Below, piece by piece: positions 19,942-30,106 of a stretch of 64,000 nucleotides of DNA. Source of the DNA: Sphaerolaimus hirsutus (lineage: Eukaryota; Nematoda; Chromadorea; Monhysterida; Sphaerolaimidae); the NCBI GenBank assembly GCA_964036195.1, contig OZ038453.1:27151998-27215997 (forward strand), given 5' to 3'. Position numbers and translations under genes: made by a program. The notes under the pieces are model-generated. The model did no database searches and had not been told where the DNA came from. It saw only the letters and a program-made list of their open reading frames with translations. Numbering within the stretch: the first letter of the stretch is position 1; every line of letters begins with the position of its first letter.

Positions 19942-22230
19942 AGTGGGCCACGCAAAATACTGGCAAAGCAGATGGAGGGTACGCTGTTGACTTCCATGGC
20001 TGGCGTATACTCCTAGGTGTGCCTGCATCAAACATGCCTCTTTCCAGCATGCCGGTGGCCAAATGGCTAAATGATTTGAAGACACGGGCGCACGATAGTA
20101 CAACACATCGTTTATGACAAACGCATTGGGAACCGAATCGGGATTTTGGGTCAACTTTGAGATAACATTTGAAAGCTCAGGATCTTGTCTTTGAATTTGT
20201 CCCCAGTCAATCACAGTGCTCACAGACAACACAGGTTTAACTCTAGCACATTTTGCAAAATCAGACCGCCCATTCACAATGTCAGTAGGTACGTCCAACT
20301 CATCCTCACCAAACTCATTTTCAGAAATCGGATTACGCGACAATGTGTCCGCCACTATATTCTCCGAACCTGACTGGTGGACAAAGGAAGTAATTTTGTC
20401 CTGGACAAACATTGCCCAACGTTGTAATTTACTCACATGCGGACTGTGTAAAACCTGTTGTATACCACTATTGTCCGTGATTACTGTAACTTTCTGACCC
20501 TCAACATAGTCGGCAAAACGCCTCAACGCCCAACAAATGCACAAAGCTTCAAGAGAAGCAGCAGAGTATGATGTGTGAGGGTGTGTAAGGCGTTTCAAAA
20601 TGTAGGATACAGGATGCAATTTTCCATCGGCCAGTTTTTGAGATAAAACCGCCCCCAAACCAAAACCACTGGCATCTGTTTCCAAAACAAAACCTTCAGG
20701 TGTGTCAAAAACTGGGTGTGCAAGCACTGGTGCTGTGGACAACAGATGTTTTAAAGTGTCCCACGCCATCAGCATGTCTTCTGACCATTCAAATGGCGTT
20801 GACCCATGTTTCGGAACCGATCCGCGCAATACCGAATACAATGGCGCCGAAATATGACTAAAATTTGGAATAAAATGTGAATAATAAATGCATTTCCCTA
20901 GGAATCGGCGGAGATCCTGCTTTGTATGCACTTTCGGTTGCTTGATGACTGCCCAAAATCTCTGAGGGGCAGGAAACAACCCCGCCGCTGACACTTGATG
21001 TCCCAAATATTTCAGTTCCGATGCGAAAAAATTACATTTTTTCGGCTGAATTTTTAAATTAGCCCATCTCAAGCGATTCAACAACCTCCGCAAATGAATG
21101 AAATGTTCAGAAATGGTATAACTACTGCATAAAATATCATCAATATAAGCTCGAACCCATGGTTTTGCGGGATCTTTGTTAAATCCCGACAAAATTATGG
21201 ACATGAGTCGGGAAAAAGTGGCGCCAGCGTTCACGGGTCCGAACGGCATTCGGGTATATCGGAATTGCCCTAACGAGCACACAAACGAAGTTCTCTCATC
21301 TGCAAGCGGTACATTGTAATACCCATGGCGAATGTCCAACGCTGTAAATACTTTCCTACCGGCAAATTCTGCCAGCAATTCTGCAATGCGAGGTAGTGGG
21401 AACGAATCGATTTTGGTAACCAAATTCACAAGTTTAAAATCTACACAAAATCTAAAATCGTCAGTTCCCTTGGGCGCTATTGTTATAGGTGATGCCCAAG
21501 CACCATCAGAGGGTTCAATGATTTTTTCTCTCAGCATCGATTTTACAGTTTTGTAAATGAACGCCCTCCTGTTGCGAGCCTCATATCTAGCCGCCTGTTT
21601 GATGGGAGGATGTTTTGGATCGGTGATGATTTGATGTGACACTAGTGGCGTCTTTCCCACATCATAATCATCACAACTAAAGACATCATGAAATTCAGAA
21701 ATCATTTTGTGGTATTCATTTGTTTCTTCTGTAGACATAGAAATTCGTGGCAATGGTTCCAATACTTTCCAAATATGTTCTGCTCTTTCTTCCGGAGTGG
21801 TAGGGGAATTTTCATCTTTCACTTCGACCGGAGTGTCAGGTGGTGATGGTAATTCGATCGCCCCACTAGCGCGACTCATTCCGAAACACGCTACATGAGA
21901 ATTATCCTTGAGAAATGCAGAAAAACTGTTCCCTGGCACAAAAATTGCATCTTTAGAGTATACATCACACGTAAACAGGGGAATACCGACTGGTATCTGA
22001 ATTGAATAGCTATGAATGTTGAAGAAATGAACAGATAAAGTTTTCGTGGTATTCAAAGGTACCATGGTGTTATACATGGCCAACCCTGAATGCGGAATAT
22101 CCACATTAGACAAAACGCAACAAGAGCGTGTCCAATCTGAGGTATGAACATGTGTAGGCTTCTTGGGCACTGGACAAGAAAACATTTGCATGCCGTTTGC
22201 AGGAACAAAAATAGACTTTGTGGACTGCAC
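19942..22230 (-). pseudogene. Gypsy pol: RT, RNase H and start of integrase, cut by BEL
   Basis: Open from 22230 down into the BEL LTR. RT shows DFRFCVDFKLVN, FTALDIRHGYYNVPL, MPFGPVNAGATFSRLM and the catalytic YIDD; connection and RNase H follow with LETDASGFGLGAVLS and VITDNSGIQQVL. The last residues before the BEL junction contain HLGVYASHG, the His half of the integrase zinc finger. The beginning overlaps the protease frame stop at 22230-22232 in a different frame, so translation from gag-protease would need a shift near 22240-22265. The interruption abolishes a complete pol. Confidence 0.88.
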
Positions 22231-23255
22231 TAGCTCAGTATATTGAACTTGAAATTCCCTTCCTTTTGAGCGATATCAGCGGTTAATTGGTCATCGTGAG
22301 GAATTGGTGCTGAACTATTTTTTTCTAGAATGATGGGAATCAACCATGTGAGTTTCAAAAATGGCATTATGTCAGTACCCAGCAAAATGTCTGATAATGC
22401 GCCTGGTGTATTATTAACAAGAAAAACGGCCCTGACACGTCTGCAAATCAAATCAACTGGTGACAAATGTGAAATATCTAAATTGATTTCCGACAAATCT
22501 CCATCCTTTGTCTGGCCATTAACTGTATCTAAACACACTGACGATTTAGTTAGACAGTCCGACAATACAATTCCTGAGTTCGCAGAAATTTGTTCTAAAA
22601 TGGACAAAGGCATGAGAGAGCGTGTACAACCACTGTCAAGAAGTACACGACAGGGTACGCCAGCTATGTCCACTGTGGTATACACCAATGGCCCGTTATT
22701 AGCCACAATTTTAACGCAAAGTCTTTGATTCGCTCCAATATTTGTATGAGCTGAAAATCCAGTTTTTGCCCAAATTACACCATCTTTTTCATTTGACAAA
22801 TGACAAATTTCACCAGCTAAAAATTTCGAACCACATTCAAGCATTGTAGAGTTATCATTCATTTTTGGATCATTCGAATCAACGTGTTCATGTTCACTCT
22901 CCCTGATTTTCTTCGGGTGTGATGTCACCGAAGGCACTCGTGAAGAACTCTCCAATTTTGGTGTCACATGCGTCTGAGTGAATGTATGAAATGCACGTGC
23001 GAAACGGGAGTGAGCATGATGGAACATACTGGGATCATCATAGATCATTTGAGAAATTCTATGCCTGAACTCATTGACATAAACGTCACATGGGTCATTA
23101 TTCTCAGGCACATTGTTGTCATTTATCACAGGAGCGCGAGTATTAGTATTGTCATTTGTCAATGCCGTTTGTGCATTGTTGTCATTGTAAATTTCTAAAT
23201 TGTCATTGATCACTGTGTTCACAGAATTAGCTTCATTCGCGGCTTTGGCTTGCAT
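22230..23255 (-). CDS. Gypsy protease region
   Basis: 341 residues from ATG 23255. The N-terminal 60 residues are Asn/Asp-rich and repetitive. The aspartic protease active site is VLLDSGCTRSLM around residue 208, with DSG in place of the commoner DTG, and the second half ILLGTDIM near residue 293. Ends at a TAG overlapping the RT frame by one base. Likely part of a gag-pol polyprotein. Confidence 0.75.
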   Translation of the reverse strand: MQAKAANEANSVNTVINDNLEIYNDNNAQTALTNDNTNTRAPVINDNNVPENNDPCDVYVNEFRHRISQMIYDDPSMFHHAHSRFARAFHTFTQTHVTPKLESSSRVPSVTSHPKKIRESEHEHVDSNDPKMNDNSTMLECGSKFLAGEICHLSNEKDGVIWAKTGFSAHTNIGANQRLCVKIVANNGPLVYTTVDIAGVPCRVLLDSGCTRSLMPLSILEQISANSGIVLSDCLTKSSVCLDTVNGQTKDGDLSEINLDISHLSPVDLICRRVRAVFLVNNTPGALSDILLGTDIMPFLKLTWLIPIILEKNSSAPIPHDDQLTADIAQKEGNFKFNILS

Positions 23256-23570
23256 ACGTGAAGGTAAATTGTGTGTCTGTTGCGGCCCGAAGCGCCGAAC
23301 CTGACCATACCCCTCTGACTTATCAGTGGCCGGAAATGAATTTGGTGCCGGTGCCGTTGGAATTGCGTTTCAATTCATGCGACACTGGCTAGTTCAGTGC
23401 CCAAAATGCCCCTGGCGCGGGCACCACGGATCCCAGTCATTAAATGTTTGTAACATCTGTCTGACGTTGGGGCGTGTCAGAGGTGTCCTTGTAGCGATGT
23501 TTTGAGGTGCTTGTCGGACAAATTCATAAAAGTAGTCATCCACAATACGCACAGCACTCGGCAGACTGAC
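23256..23570 (-). pseudogene. Gypsy gag C-terminus / zinc-knuckle remnant
   Basis: Between gag and protease, no frame is fully open. One minus frame near 23390-23440 reads a Cys/His cluster (DPWCPRQGHFGH, stop, TSQCRMN) of the kind seen in atypical gag zinc fingers of Gypsy clades such as CsRn1. Stops show that the copy is damaged here. Confidence 0.5.
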
Positions 23571-25100
23571 TTAGTTGGCGACAAACTGCTTGCGAAAGTT
23601 TGCAATGACAAACTTATCAAATCGCACAGCATCGTACCGGGACCAAATTTTCACAGAAATGACAGCTTCAATGTTGTCCCTGGAAAATCCTAAACTCGAC
23701 TTCAGTTCGACTGGCACGTTGGACAGTAACCGCAGATAAAAGTCCGAAAAACTTTCTGTCCGGGACATTGCCGCATTGTCCCATTCTAAGGTGGAATAGT
23801 TGCGCGGTTTGTCCTTAAAAATGTCCAAAAGTGACGAAAGAACAAATTCAACCTCACAAAGCTTTTCTGGCGGAATGATCGTTTTCAAGACTTTATGAGC
23901 ATCCCCGTTCAACTTTGTTGCAAACACTTCATCCCAAAAATACCCCTTCAGAGTTTTGTCAATCAATGAATTGGCAACCAATTTTACTTGTCGCATCCAC
24001 TCGTTAAACGACAGAAGTTTATCCCCCTTGCCTGAATAAACAGGTATTTTGTCCAAAATGTGAGGTCGTAACATCATCCACTGTTTCAAGTTGTCCACTG
24101 ACGCGGATTTTTCCACAGCTATCGGCATCAAAGACATGTCACGCAATAACCATGGATCGAGATCAACTGGAGCGACACTTTGCGCTAAGACCGGTTCCGG
24201 GACCAGAGTGGATTTGATAGAAGACGAAGAAACGTTTTGTGCCAAAACCGGTGATGCTGGGGCTGCTGTGACTTTGACTGATGAAGTAGTAACGTTTTCT
24301 GGGTTGGTGGAGTTGTCTTGGTGCACGGACAAAGTCGACAATTTCTGCTCAAATGACTCCAAACATTCATCCATTTTCATGATTATTTTCATCACACTGG
24401 TCTGAAAATCGTCGCTTGTCGATTTGTCAACTTGCTCCAATTTTTGGACAACAAACTTTTCATCATCACTCAACAGCAATAAGGGTTCCTCCATCACATA
24501 ATGTCTATCCGTAAAATGGTCCACAAAAGCCACTTCTTTCAAGAACTCACCCACTGGGAAAAGGTCCGAATCCACGCAAAATGCAGTCCTATGATGAGGC
24601 AACAATAAGTTCACATTATTGACTCCGACTGCAATGTTCATCTGAAAAGGCTGGTTCGAACACTGAAACAACTTCAAATCCCGACATGCAGCTTCTGCAA
24701 ATGTCCTCCGCGGCGGAGGAACATCTGTACGCAACTGGCAGGAAACGGCACCACCAGATTGGTCGACACGCATCGGCGGCAAAACAAAGTTGGACCTGGG
24801 CCACGATTGAGCGGAACGAGAGACTGTCTGGACAACACTCTCACGAACGGGAGAAGATTGGATAGATCCATCCAAAACTTGGGAAGCTGGTCGCCAGAAC
24901 AAATCGCTAGGCACCCTCTGCGCAACACCGGGGCGAACAGCAACTCTCAAAGCTTCTTCCTGACGCTGTCGTTCTGCGGCACAATCCATGGGCAACTGAG
25001 AAACCTGATAAGATGGATGAGCGCGAGTATGACGAGAAAACACGACTCTGGAATCCACTCCTTCTTCAGATTGTGCCGTTGACACGGAACGAGAACTCAT
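23571..25100 (-). CDS. Gypsy gag
   Basis: 509 residues from the ATG at 25100; the frame is open further into the LTR but without an ATG. The conserved-looking part is the C-terminal third: KIPVYSGKGDKLLSFNEWMR, SLIDKTLKGYFWDEVFATKL and the EWDNAAMSRTESFSDFYLRL stretch, consistent with a retrotransposon capsid. A diverged copy of the last block lies outside the element at 25854-25976. Ends at TAA 23571-23573. Confidence 0.72.
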   Translation of the reverse strand: MSSRSVSTAQSEEGVDSRVVFSRHTRAHPSYQVSQLPMDCAAERQRQEEALRVAVRPGVAQRVPSDLFWRPASQVLDGSIQSSPVRESVVQTVSRSAQSWPRSNFVLPPMRVDQSGGAVSCQLRTDVPPPRRTFAEAACRDLKLFQCSNQPFQMNIAVGVNNVNLLLPHHRTAFCVDSDLFPVGEFLKEVAFVDHFTDRHYVMEEPLLLLSDDEKFVVQKLEQVDKSTSDDFQTSVMKIIMKMDECLESFEQKLSTLSVHQDNSTNPENVTTSSVKVTAAPASPVLAQNVSSSSIKSTLVPEPVLAQSVAPVDLDPWLLRDMSLMPIAVEKSASVDNLKQWMMLRPHILDKIPVYSGKGDKLLSFNEWMRQVKLVANSLIDKTLKGYFWDEVFATKLNGDAHKVLKTIIPPEKLCEVEFVLSSLLDIFKDKPRNYSTLEWDNAAMSRTESFSDFYLRLLSNVPVELKSSLGFSRDNIEAVISVKIWSRYDAVRFDKFVIANFRKQFVAN

Positions 25101-25163
25101 GCCAACGAAAGATCCACAACTACACCTCTCCAGGTTCAAAATGGAAGGTTGTCCACCAAAAAA

Positions 25164-25334
25164 TGTTGCATTTATGATAGGTTTACTTGTCACGTTGCAA
25201 CGTAGTGTCCGAGAGGATTTTCATATCTTTATTCGTCGGTCAAGTGTACTCGAATTCACACATTAAATAACCACAAGCACATCAATCGAACGCTAGCGCG
25301 CTTCTCAAATATAATAACTTATCACATCCCAACA
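25164..25334 (-). repeat. Gypsy 5' LTR
   Basis: 171 bp pair of 5788-5958; minus strand carries AATAAA (plus 25228-25233). Followed on the plus strand by the target duplication CACTG. Confidence 0.92.
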
Positions 25335-25853
25335 CACTGCACAATGTTTGTGAATTGTCTTCGATGTGCCAGCGTTGGGAAGCGTCTTGCGAAATTGCGT
25401 CTTCGTGAAGCTAGGTGAAGTGAGTGAAAGACACCAGCAAAAACTTTGTAGTGTGCATAAGTGAGTGGAAGTGTCATCAAAGTGTGCTTCCACACACTTC
25501 ACAACCTATTTTTTGCTGTGTAGGTGCCATAACGGAGGTTGAATTTTTAATGCTGGGTTAATCTGCATTGGCTTGCCTGGTGACCAATGTGTCCCACCCT
25601 CTGGCACCAGGGATCTGCATTTGCATCCCTACCTAAACATCGTGCAAACTGAATTTCAGGCCACTTTTTTACTGCCACAATAGCATTTGCCTTTTTTACA
25701 TTCCAAAAATACTTCATACTACAAAAATATTTGCACCACTTGATTCAGTGGCATTTCTGTGTGACTATACCTACATGGAAATTTGCTAGCAGGTGCTGAT
25801 CAAAGTGGCTGTCTTCAAAACCTCCCCAAATTTTAACAGCGACCAACCCATCA

Positions 25854-25976
25854 ATGCATTTTTTCACACAAAACACTATCTGGTAATTCCACAGTCATCT
25901 TTGACAAAAGTGAAAAATAAAAATCGACAAAATTTTCTGCCCAGGCCATGGTAGCATTATCCCACTCAAAAGCTGT
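25854..25976 (-). pseudogene. Gypsy gag relic
   Basis: The minus strand encodes EWDNATMAWAENFVDFYFSL followed by LSKMTVELPDS, recognisably related to the EWDNAAMSRTESFSDFYLRL...VPVEL block of the Gypsy gag at 23571-25100 but diverged. It is a fragment of an older insertion of a related element, cut on its left by the MITE at 26000. Confidence 0.65.
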
Positions 25977-25999
25977 GTGAGTTTCACTTTGGTCACTTT

Positions 26000-26304
26000 C
26001 ACAGGAAAATGTACCTTGCTGACAACTCGCTGCCAACTTGCTTGCCAAGCAGTGAAAATCAGGCCTAGCTCGCTGACAACTTTTTTACACCTCGCTGCCG
26101 GCTTGCTGACATGTTTTTTTAATGCTGTAATGTGTTCATAAAGTACATACTTTCAGCAAGCTGACAGCTCGCTGCCAACCACACTGCAGCTTTTCCCAAC
26201 TCGCTGCCACACGCTGAGAACTCGCTGCAAATTGTAAACAACTGCATGTCAGTTTGTTGTTTTTGAGCTGGCAGCGAGTTGTCAGTAAGGTACTTTTCCC
26301 TGTG
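26000..26304. mobile_element. CACAG-ended MITE with CTCGCTG words
   Basis: Inverted ends: CACAGGAAAATGTACCTT at the left, complemented by GGTACTTTTCCCTGTG at the right, flanked by TTT on both sides. The interior repeats CTCGCTGCCAACT / GCTTGCTGACA words. CACAG ends and 3-bp duplication match the group of 38954-39257, though the internal word differs. Confidence 0.65.
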
Positions 26305-27273
26305 TTTGTTGGTGCACAGGGTTCTCACAGCCTGGCGCACTATGGTTGTCATGATATTTCATGCAAAAATACATTTTTATGTAAATAAATCAGTTTTTCT
26401 GAGAATGAGAATTTTATTCAAAAGCAAATAAAGGATGTAATAATGAATAAATGTATTGCACACTTTTTTATATGGTTTAGCAGACAACTAGATTAACATA
26501 AGAAACAGTCATTTAAATATATTGTTGAACATGATCCATTTCCATGCAAAAAATCACCTGCTAGTGGTGCACAGTTGTGAAATAAAATTGTAGATACTTA
26601 CTTTTACTCAAAATATGTACCTATTTCTAGTTTAAATTTCTCATCTCAGCATTTTTTCAACAGCTTGAATTCATATTACATTATGACAACATACAATGTT
26701 CATAAATTTTGTGTAGAAAATACTAATAATTCAAGTAAACATTTTTGAGCGTTAACATTCTATTTTCTGACAGCTTACATTTATCTCTACATTTTATTTT
26801 TTTATTCTCTAAGATTTTTTTCACCCTAGTACAGATCCATCTTAGGATGTTGATTTCATTTTGAACACTTTTGTAGGCTATAAGCAACACTCTGTTTCCA
26901 GTCTCATATAGCTGTTGTATTGACCAAAAACCATGGGCTAAAAAAACGCCATCCTTGAATCTCCTTTTAAAAATTTGCTTGTTCTCTGCATAAATGATTG
27001 TATGTAAATAGATAATTCAAAAAAGAATTGAATTATTATTTTCTCATACAGCTAGTAATTTTGATGCTCATAAAGCCGGTCTCTCTAACATACATAAGGC
27101 AAGACGAGCTGAAGATAATTCAAAAACAATGTAATTACCATTTTCTCATAAAACTGGTATTTATTTTGATGGTCTTCCGAACATATATAAGGCATGACAA
27201 GCTGAAAATAATACAAGGAAAGCTACTATAACACAAGGAAAATTCAAAAATACAGATTTAAATCTGTTTCAAA
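26305..27273. other. Intergenic, AT-rich, nothing recognised
   Basis: About 970 bp of AT-rich sequence. A loosely repeated ~110-bp segment (around 27030 and 27130: TTCTCATA, ACATA.ATAAGGCA, AGCTGAA.ATAAT) occurs twice. No coding evidence. Confidence 0.4.
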
Positions 27274-27420
27274 ATGCCATCAGTTGCCATCTCCACATGC
27301 GTGACTTTGCTGATTTTCGCATCACTGGCCTCACAGGCGCCAGCAATATCCAGTGGCATTTGCCCGTGGTTTAGAAGTTGGTTCAAAGTGATTTTGCATT
27401 ACTGCCTGAAAAAATACTGA
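27274..27420 (+). CDS. Possible small secreted peptide or leader exon
   Basis: ATG in a reasonable context (CAAAATGC), 48 codons, stop TGA at 27418. The first ~22 residues (MPSVAISTCVTLLIFASLAS) look like a signal peptide; the rest is short, with Cys and aromatic residues (GICPWFRSWFKVILHYC). It lies about 2.1 kb upstream of the exons at 29561-30106, same strand, so it could be the leader exon of that secreted protein, spliced before the stop; the GT sites available are weak, so the link is not established. Confidence 0.35.
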   Translation: MPSVAISTCVTLLIFASLASQAPAISSGICPWFRSWFKVILHYCLKKY

Positions 27421-28050
27421 TGTCACTGTACTGTATTGTGTATAATACTTCCTTGAAATACACCAACCCCTAGAATAACCAGAGTTGTTAAAAGTACCGA
27501 ACTGTTTTCGAATAATTTTTTTAACTTTTAAAGAGTAAATAACTTTTTTTCCCACAAAGCATAAATGTGACTATTTTTTCTCAGGAAAGCGTAAAAGTGG
27601 GTAAAATTACTTTTTCTTTCTGGAAAAAGTAGATGGGGCAGACTGTCTGCGAGGGTTCCGCACGTACGTTTCCGCACACAAGCACGTAAAAAGCTGCCAA
27701 ACGAGCACACAGACGCGTAATTTTTTGTTTATGGGTACTACAGGGGTCACCCAACGGACACACACACACATTCTGACACGCAACTGCGTGCAAAACATTG
27801 GCTGTGAGCGTGTAGCACGCGACCTGTGTCTGTCTACGCGCTCGCGTAATTCATTCATAAAATGGCTGTGTGCGAAAAAAAAACAAGTTCTGCACACAGA
27901 AAAATCACTCGGTTTTGGTCAACTCCATCAAACGCGCAGAAACGACTATTTTTCCGCGCGCACATAAGTTGTTGCAAGTTTGGCAGTATTTTCATTGCAA
28001 ATTAACTGGAAGTACTGAAAGGTGGAATGAAAAGAACTGCGAATACCATG
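27421..28050. other. Intergenic, nothing recognised
   Basis: Overlapping frames on both strands (27528-27967) are short and lack domains. CGCACACA-type words with alternating purine/pyrimidine occur at 27660-27860. Confidence 0.4.
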
Positions 28051-28665
28051 AGTGGGCCCCACTAGCTACTGTATTTCTTCTAATAGAAGGGTGCCCTTCT
28101 ATTTTTTTCCCGTCAACTTTTTTACCCGCCCTTCTATTGGAGACACCGTTCTATTTATTTCATCATTTTTTCAGCATATTTTTTTCACTTTCTTCCAAAG
28201 TTTTTCAAGGTGTTACGTAACAGATATTTTAAAGAATAGCGATTCGTAGAGTCCATTCAACATCTGATGTTAAAATAGCACCAGATCAATGGACCAAAGC
28301 CACTAAATCGCAGCATCCACTAATATTTTTTATATGCATTTGGCACAATTCCAGCACTATCCGTACCTTCTATTGGAGAAGGCCCTTACCTATATTGATT
28401 TTGTGGCCCAAATAAAGTCGAAAAAGTGTACCTTCTATTGGAGAGGCCCTTCTATTGGGGACCCGCTCTTATATTAGAAGAAATACAGTAGTTGACATCG
28501 CAAATTTGTGTCAACTGAATGTCCAATAATGTCAACTAAATAACACAAAAAAATTAAATCATCACACTTAATGGAGACAACGAAAATTGCAAAATATAGG
28601 AATGTTGAAATAATGTAGTTGACATGAATTCAGTTGACATCCAACTAGTGGGGGCCCATTATGTC
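28051..28665. repeat. Element with GTGGGCCCC ends, carrying a nested MITE
   Basis: GAGTGGGCCCCACTAG at the left faces CTAGTGGGGGCCCA at the right. The right part has CAGTTGACAT / GTCAACT words; most of the left part is missing. The MITE at 28069-28488 sits inside. Boundaries are approximate. Confidence 0.45.
28069..28488. mobile_element. TA-flanked MITE, CTTCTATTGG words
   Basis: Inverted ends CTGTATTTCTTCTAATAGAA and its near complement ending TTCTAATATAAGAG inward, flanked by TA on both sides. Subterminal CCCTTCTATTGGGGA words repeat near the ends. The ends resemble CCGTATTTCCTCGAAATA of the C-tract MITEs (33002, 34665, 47704), so it is a divergent relative. Confidence 0.7.
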
Positions 28666-29560
28666 AGAAATAACGCATCATTAATATGAATAGGAAACAT
28701 TTATTTATCAATCATAAGAAAGTTGACTCAACACAGTTGACCTGACACGTTACTTAACAGTTTACAGATAATATGATAATTACCCCCCCCCCCACTAATC
28801 GTGTAATAGTGACAGCAATTAAATTATTCTTGCGCCAACAGTTCGCGGCTGGCAATTAATTACGTAATTGTGGTGCCAAATTGGCCCAAATCGCATGTTG
28901 CCCATGCCATAAAACTTTAATTGACCAGTGCCAGCTGCAAACTGCTGGCATAAAAATCACTTAATTGCCCATTAACTAATCAACTGCTCTCGCTTATGCC
29001 AGCTGCAAACTCCAATAATAATCTAATTGCACGTGGGGCTTTGAAGCCAGGAACTGTGCAATGATGTTCACCACTGAATGCTTAATTAACCATGCTTCAG
29101 ACGGGGGGCTGCTTTCAAGTAAATATTTATGTTTTGAGGGGTTGTTCATTATTTTCTCAGCAAAATTTTAGGGGTTTCAGTAGCTTTCGCGAACACATGA
29201 GCAGGTAAATATTTTCATCTTTGTGCGAAAACGGTTTGGCGAGCGCACAGAGTGTTTGCTACCGTGAAAAAAAACACATTTTCCGTGCGCTGCATCATTT
29301 GACCTTTGTGTAAACGCGCGCATTGACGCGTAGCTCAGTGCTCGTTTTTTTCTGTGAACCTAATGTGCGCGCGTAGGAATATACTCTACCTGAGCCAGCC
29401 TGAGTTGGGGGTATTCTAATTTTTTTCCCTGAACCACAAAAATATTTTTTTTTCTTTTAGTAGGTATGCTATATTTTTGTGCACATCAGTATAACATTTA
29501 TCACCTTAATGAATCTATCAACATTTATCTATCTGTACAAATGCATATCAAATTTGGCAG
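28666..29560. other. Intergenic / putative intron, nothing recognised
   Basis: AT-rich sequence with a C run at 28782. A possible 44-bp exon (29161-29205, between TTTTCTCAG and GTAAAT) was considered, but its frame does not continue into 29561. If 27274-27420 is a leader exon this stretch would be intronic. Confidence 0.4.
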
Positions 29561-29729
29561 GCGCTGCCTACAAAGCGCAGTGGCCAAAACTGAAGTCTGC
29601 GGGGAAACTCAGAGCGAAGTGTCAGATATACCATGATGAGCTATGGGATGTTCAATATTTTACTCTCCATTTTGGCGGAAAACTGAAAGAAATGGAAAAA
29701 TGGCGTGGACATCCAAAACGTTTTATTGC
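29561..29729 (+). CDS. Host gene exon, penultimate (secreted-type protein, partial)
   Basis: Opens after an acceptor (TTTGGCAG) and ends at a consensus donor GC|GTAAGT. It reads AAYKAQWPKLKSAGKLRAKC and WDVQYFTLHFGGKLKEMEKW. Incoming phase leaves one base in the previous exon; outgoing phase leaves two bases that join the C at 29818 to keep the frame open across the junction. That double agreement is strong evidence for a real spliced gene. The upstream exon(s) are not securely found. Confidence 0.65.
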
Positions 29730-29817
29730 GTAAGTGGCTACCAGCCTTATTTGTTTACATACTTTTCATCCATTTATTTTTTTTCCTTTCCATTTCTGTA
29801 TAATCACAATTATGCAG

Positions 29818-30106
29818 CGAAAAATTGTGCAAACTACAACTAGCTTTTACTCAGTTTGCGTTACACAGGACGTACTGCTCATTGCAGTGCAGAGATGACC
29901 CCGCGTGTGCTCATCTGCACCTTGACATGGGACACATAATGCAGAAGCTAAAAGTGCATGATTATTACATATACCATCTAGAGTATGTGGAACTGGTGGA
30001 TGCGACTTGTGTCAATGGCGGTCACCGACCTCAAGACGTCACCAAAATGATATGTCATTGCAAGTCAAGATATGGAAGGTTAGCCAATTGTCAACTTGTT
30101 AGATAA
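29818..30106 (+). CDS. Host gene terminal exon with EGF-like C-terminus
   Basis: Follows acceptor AATTATGCAG; 96 codons to TAA. A Cys-rich stretch (YCSLQCRDDPACAHLHLD) recalls PAN/apple-type extracellular modules, and the end (ATCVNGGHRPQDVTKMICHC then KSRYGRLANC) has the C-x-NGG ... C-x-C ... C spacing of an EGF-like domain. An extracellular or secreted role is inferred from this. The module assignment is by eye. No polyadenylation site was pinned down. Confidence 0.6.

Larger units (their letters stand above)
5788..25334 (-). mobile_element. Ty3/Gypsy LTR retrotransposon, interrupted by a BEL element
   Basis: Bounded by two 171-bp LTRs differing at one position seen, with ends TGTTG...CAACA and a 5-bp duplication CACTG (5783-5787, 25335-25339). 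Order on the minus strand: gag, zinc-knuckle remnant, protease, RT, RNase H, integrase, extra ORF, 3' LTR. Next to the 3' LTR the minus strand has a purine tract AGGGGGGAATG. Downstream of the 5' LTR lies TGGTGGACAACC, a plausible primer-binding site about 5 nt in. Own length without the BEL insertion is about 7.3 kb. Frames are broken despite similar LTRs. Confidence 0.9.
5635..25520. mobile_element. EnSpm/CACTA-like non-autonomous element, split by the Gypsy insertion
   Basis: The real element is 5635-5787 plus 25335-25520; the rest is the nested Gypsy insertion. Its ends are inverted: CACAGCAAAAAATAG at the left, CTATTTTTTGCTGTG at the right, with TAG on both flanks. The same ends bound the elements at 38954-39257 and 57892-58181. 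The interior consists of GAAGTG / CACTTC words. CACAG-type ends with 3-bp duplications fit the CACTA group (inference). No transposase remains. Confidence 0.7.

Noticed and set aside
22968-25082. Plus-strand frames of 60-132 codons across the Gypsy element
   Set aside because: Shadows of the minus-strand gag and protease frames.
29161-29205. 44-bp micro-exon between TTTTCTCAG and GTAAAT
   Set aside because: Joining it to 29561 gives an early stop in the frame that works there, and the other frames contain stops.
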